A stretch of DNA of 64,000 nt from UBA7236 sp964463165. Lineage in GTDB: Bacteria; Bacteroidota; Bacteroidia; Chitinophagales; BACL12. The stretch is from the NCBI GenBank assembly GCA_964463165.1, contig CAYXBK010000014.1, positions 73,282 to 137,281 of the forward strand. The letters are read 5' to 3'. Below, piece after piece: positions 63,380 through 64,000 of this stretch. The position numbers and the translations under genes are program-made. The stretch's first letter is position 1, and each line of letters starts with the position of its first letter. The notes below the pieces were generated by a model, which had not been told where the DNA came from, made no database searches, and was given only the letters and a program-made list of their open reading frames with translations.

Positions 63380-64000
63380 CCTCACCACTTTTCTCTCCTT
63401 TCACTCGGCGGTTTAATTTTTCACCACAGAGAAAAGGAGATAAAGAAATAAAAGAGCAAAAACTCTCCTTTATCTCCTTTCTCTCCTTTTACTCAGCGGT
63501 TTAATTTTTCACCACAGAGAAACAGGAGATAAAGGAGTAAAAGAGCTAAACTCCTTCACCACCTTTCTCTCCTTTCACTCAGCGGTTTAATTTTTCACCG
63601 CAGAGAAACAGGAGATAAAGGAGTAAAAGAGCTAAACTCCTTCACCACCTTTCTCTCCTTTCACTCAGCGGTTTAATTTTTCACCACAGAGAAGCAGGAG
63701 ATAAAGAAATAAAAGAGCAAAAACTCTCCTTCATCTCCTTTCTCTCCTTTCACTCAGCGGTTTAATTTTTTACCACAGAGAAAAAGGAGATAAAGGAGTA
63801 AAAGAGCAAAACTCCTTCACCACCTTTCTCTCCTTTCACTCGGCGGTTTAATTTTTACCACAGAGAAAAAGGAGATAAAGGAGTAAAAGAGCAAAAACTC
63901 TCCTTCATCTCCTTTCTCTCCTTTCACTCGGCGGTTTAATTTTTCACCACAGAGAAAAAGGAGATAAAGGAGTAAAAGAGCAAAACTCCTTCACCACCTT
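63380..64000. repeat. Tandem array of 86-89 bp palindromic units in two subtypes
   Basis: The anchor GCGGTTTAATTTTT recurs seven times, with GTTTAATTTT starting at 63411, 63499, 63585, 63671, 63760, 63846 and 63934 (spacings 88, 86, 86, 89, 86, 88). Each unit has an arm with GGAGATAAAGGAG or a variant and a reverse arm. After the shared arm come two alternative blocks: A (CTCTCCTTCATCTCC or CTCTCCTTTATCTCC) or B (CTCCTTCACCACC), in the order A B B A B A B. There is no unique spacer. The array runs past the right edge of the window. Confidence 0.9.

Noticed and set aside
63380..64000. CRISPR array at the right edge
   Set aside because: Units are 86-89 bp and alike throughout; there are no unique spacers and no cas genes.

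Overview
The window is bacterial chromosome from a member of the Bacteroidota. Five proteins end in, or appear to end in, type IX secretion (T9SS) sorting domains. There are two large TonB-dependent receptors, a fused CcoN-CcoO cytochrome oxidase subunit, a Gly-rich RRM protein, and promoters of the TTG/TTTG-N20-TAnnTTTG kind typical of the phylum. The DNA is AT-rich. The gene set points to an aerobic or microaerobic, probably environmental, organism; I cannot name a genus.

Layout. 0-3 kb: polysaccharide initiating transferase and a Wzi/RemB-like outer-membrane barrel. 3.1-3.4 kb: two Arg tRNAs on the minus strand, each with its own terminator. 3.4-9.2 kb: a glycosidase-like protein with a lipoprotein, then a small anchored protein with a heme-type TonB receptor. 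9.2-11.7 kb: a cysteine-containing Crp/Fnr regulator and a double universal-stress protein. 11.8-14.2 kb: a 41-residue membrane peptide and gyrB. 15-17 kb: a surface protein of four Calx-beta-like repeats. 17-28.9 kb: the cbb3 oxidase locus (ccoI, ccoS, ccoNO, ccoQ-like, ccoP, ccoG, ccoH and a SafE-like protein), split by an opposite-strand TonB receptor and holding a candidate structured RNA. 29-38 kb: housekeeping genes (Nif3-like, zinc-ribbon coiled coil, murB, dienoyl-CoA reductase, thioesterase, aminotransferase). 38-45 kb: a same-strand run of a secreted protein, a DUF4062-NB-ARC-TPR STAND protein, a ligase-associated DEXH helicase and PdeM-type phosphoesterase. 45-55 kb: T9SS surface proteins, YqgE, a tocopherol-cyclase-like protein and an RRM protein, interspersed with palindromes, a gene-tail remnant and a 207-bp inverted-repeat element. 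55-61 kb: a minus-strand run of small metabolic, membrane and redox genes. 61.4-62.8 kb: ahcY. 63-64 kb: a GxxExxY protein followed by a tandem array of 86-89 bp units that runs off the window.

How it fits together. The cbb3 locus is the largest coherent system: oxidase, copper-loading ATPase and assembly factors. The O2-type regulator at 9 kb is a plausible but unproven controller. The most system-like unexplained neighbourhood is the STAND-helicase-phosphoesterase run at 39-45 kb, which lacks the DNA ligase and exonuclease that usually accompany the last two genes. The most unusual non-coding material is the RNA element at 22.4 kb, the T9SS tail remnant with palindromes at 49.9-50.1 kb, the GCTAAT repeats that supply stop codons, and the two-subtype tandem array at the right end.
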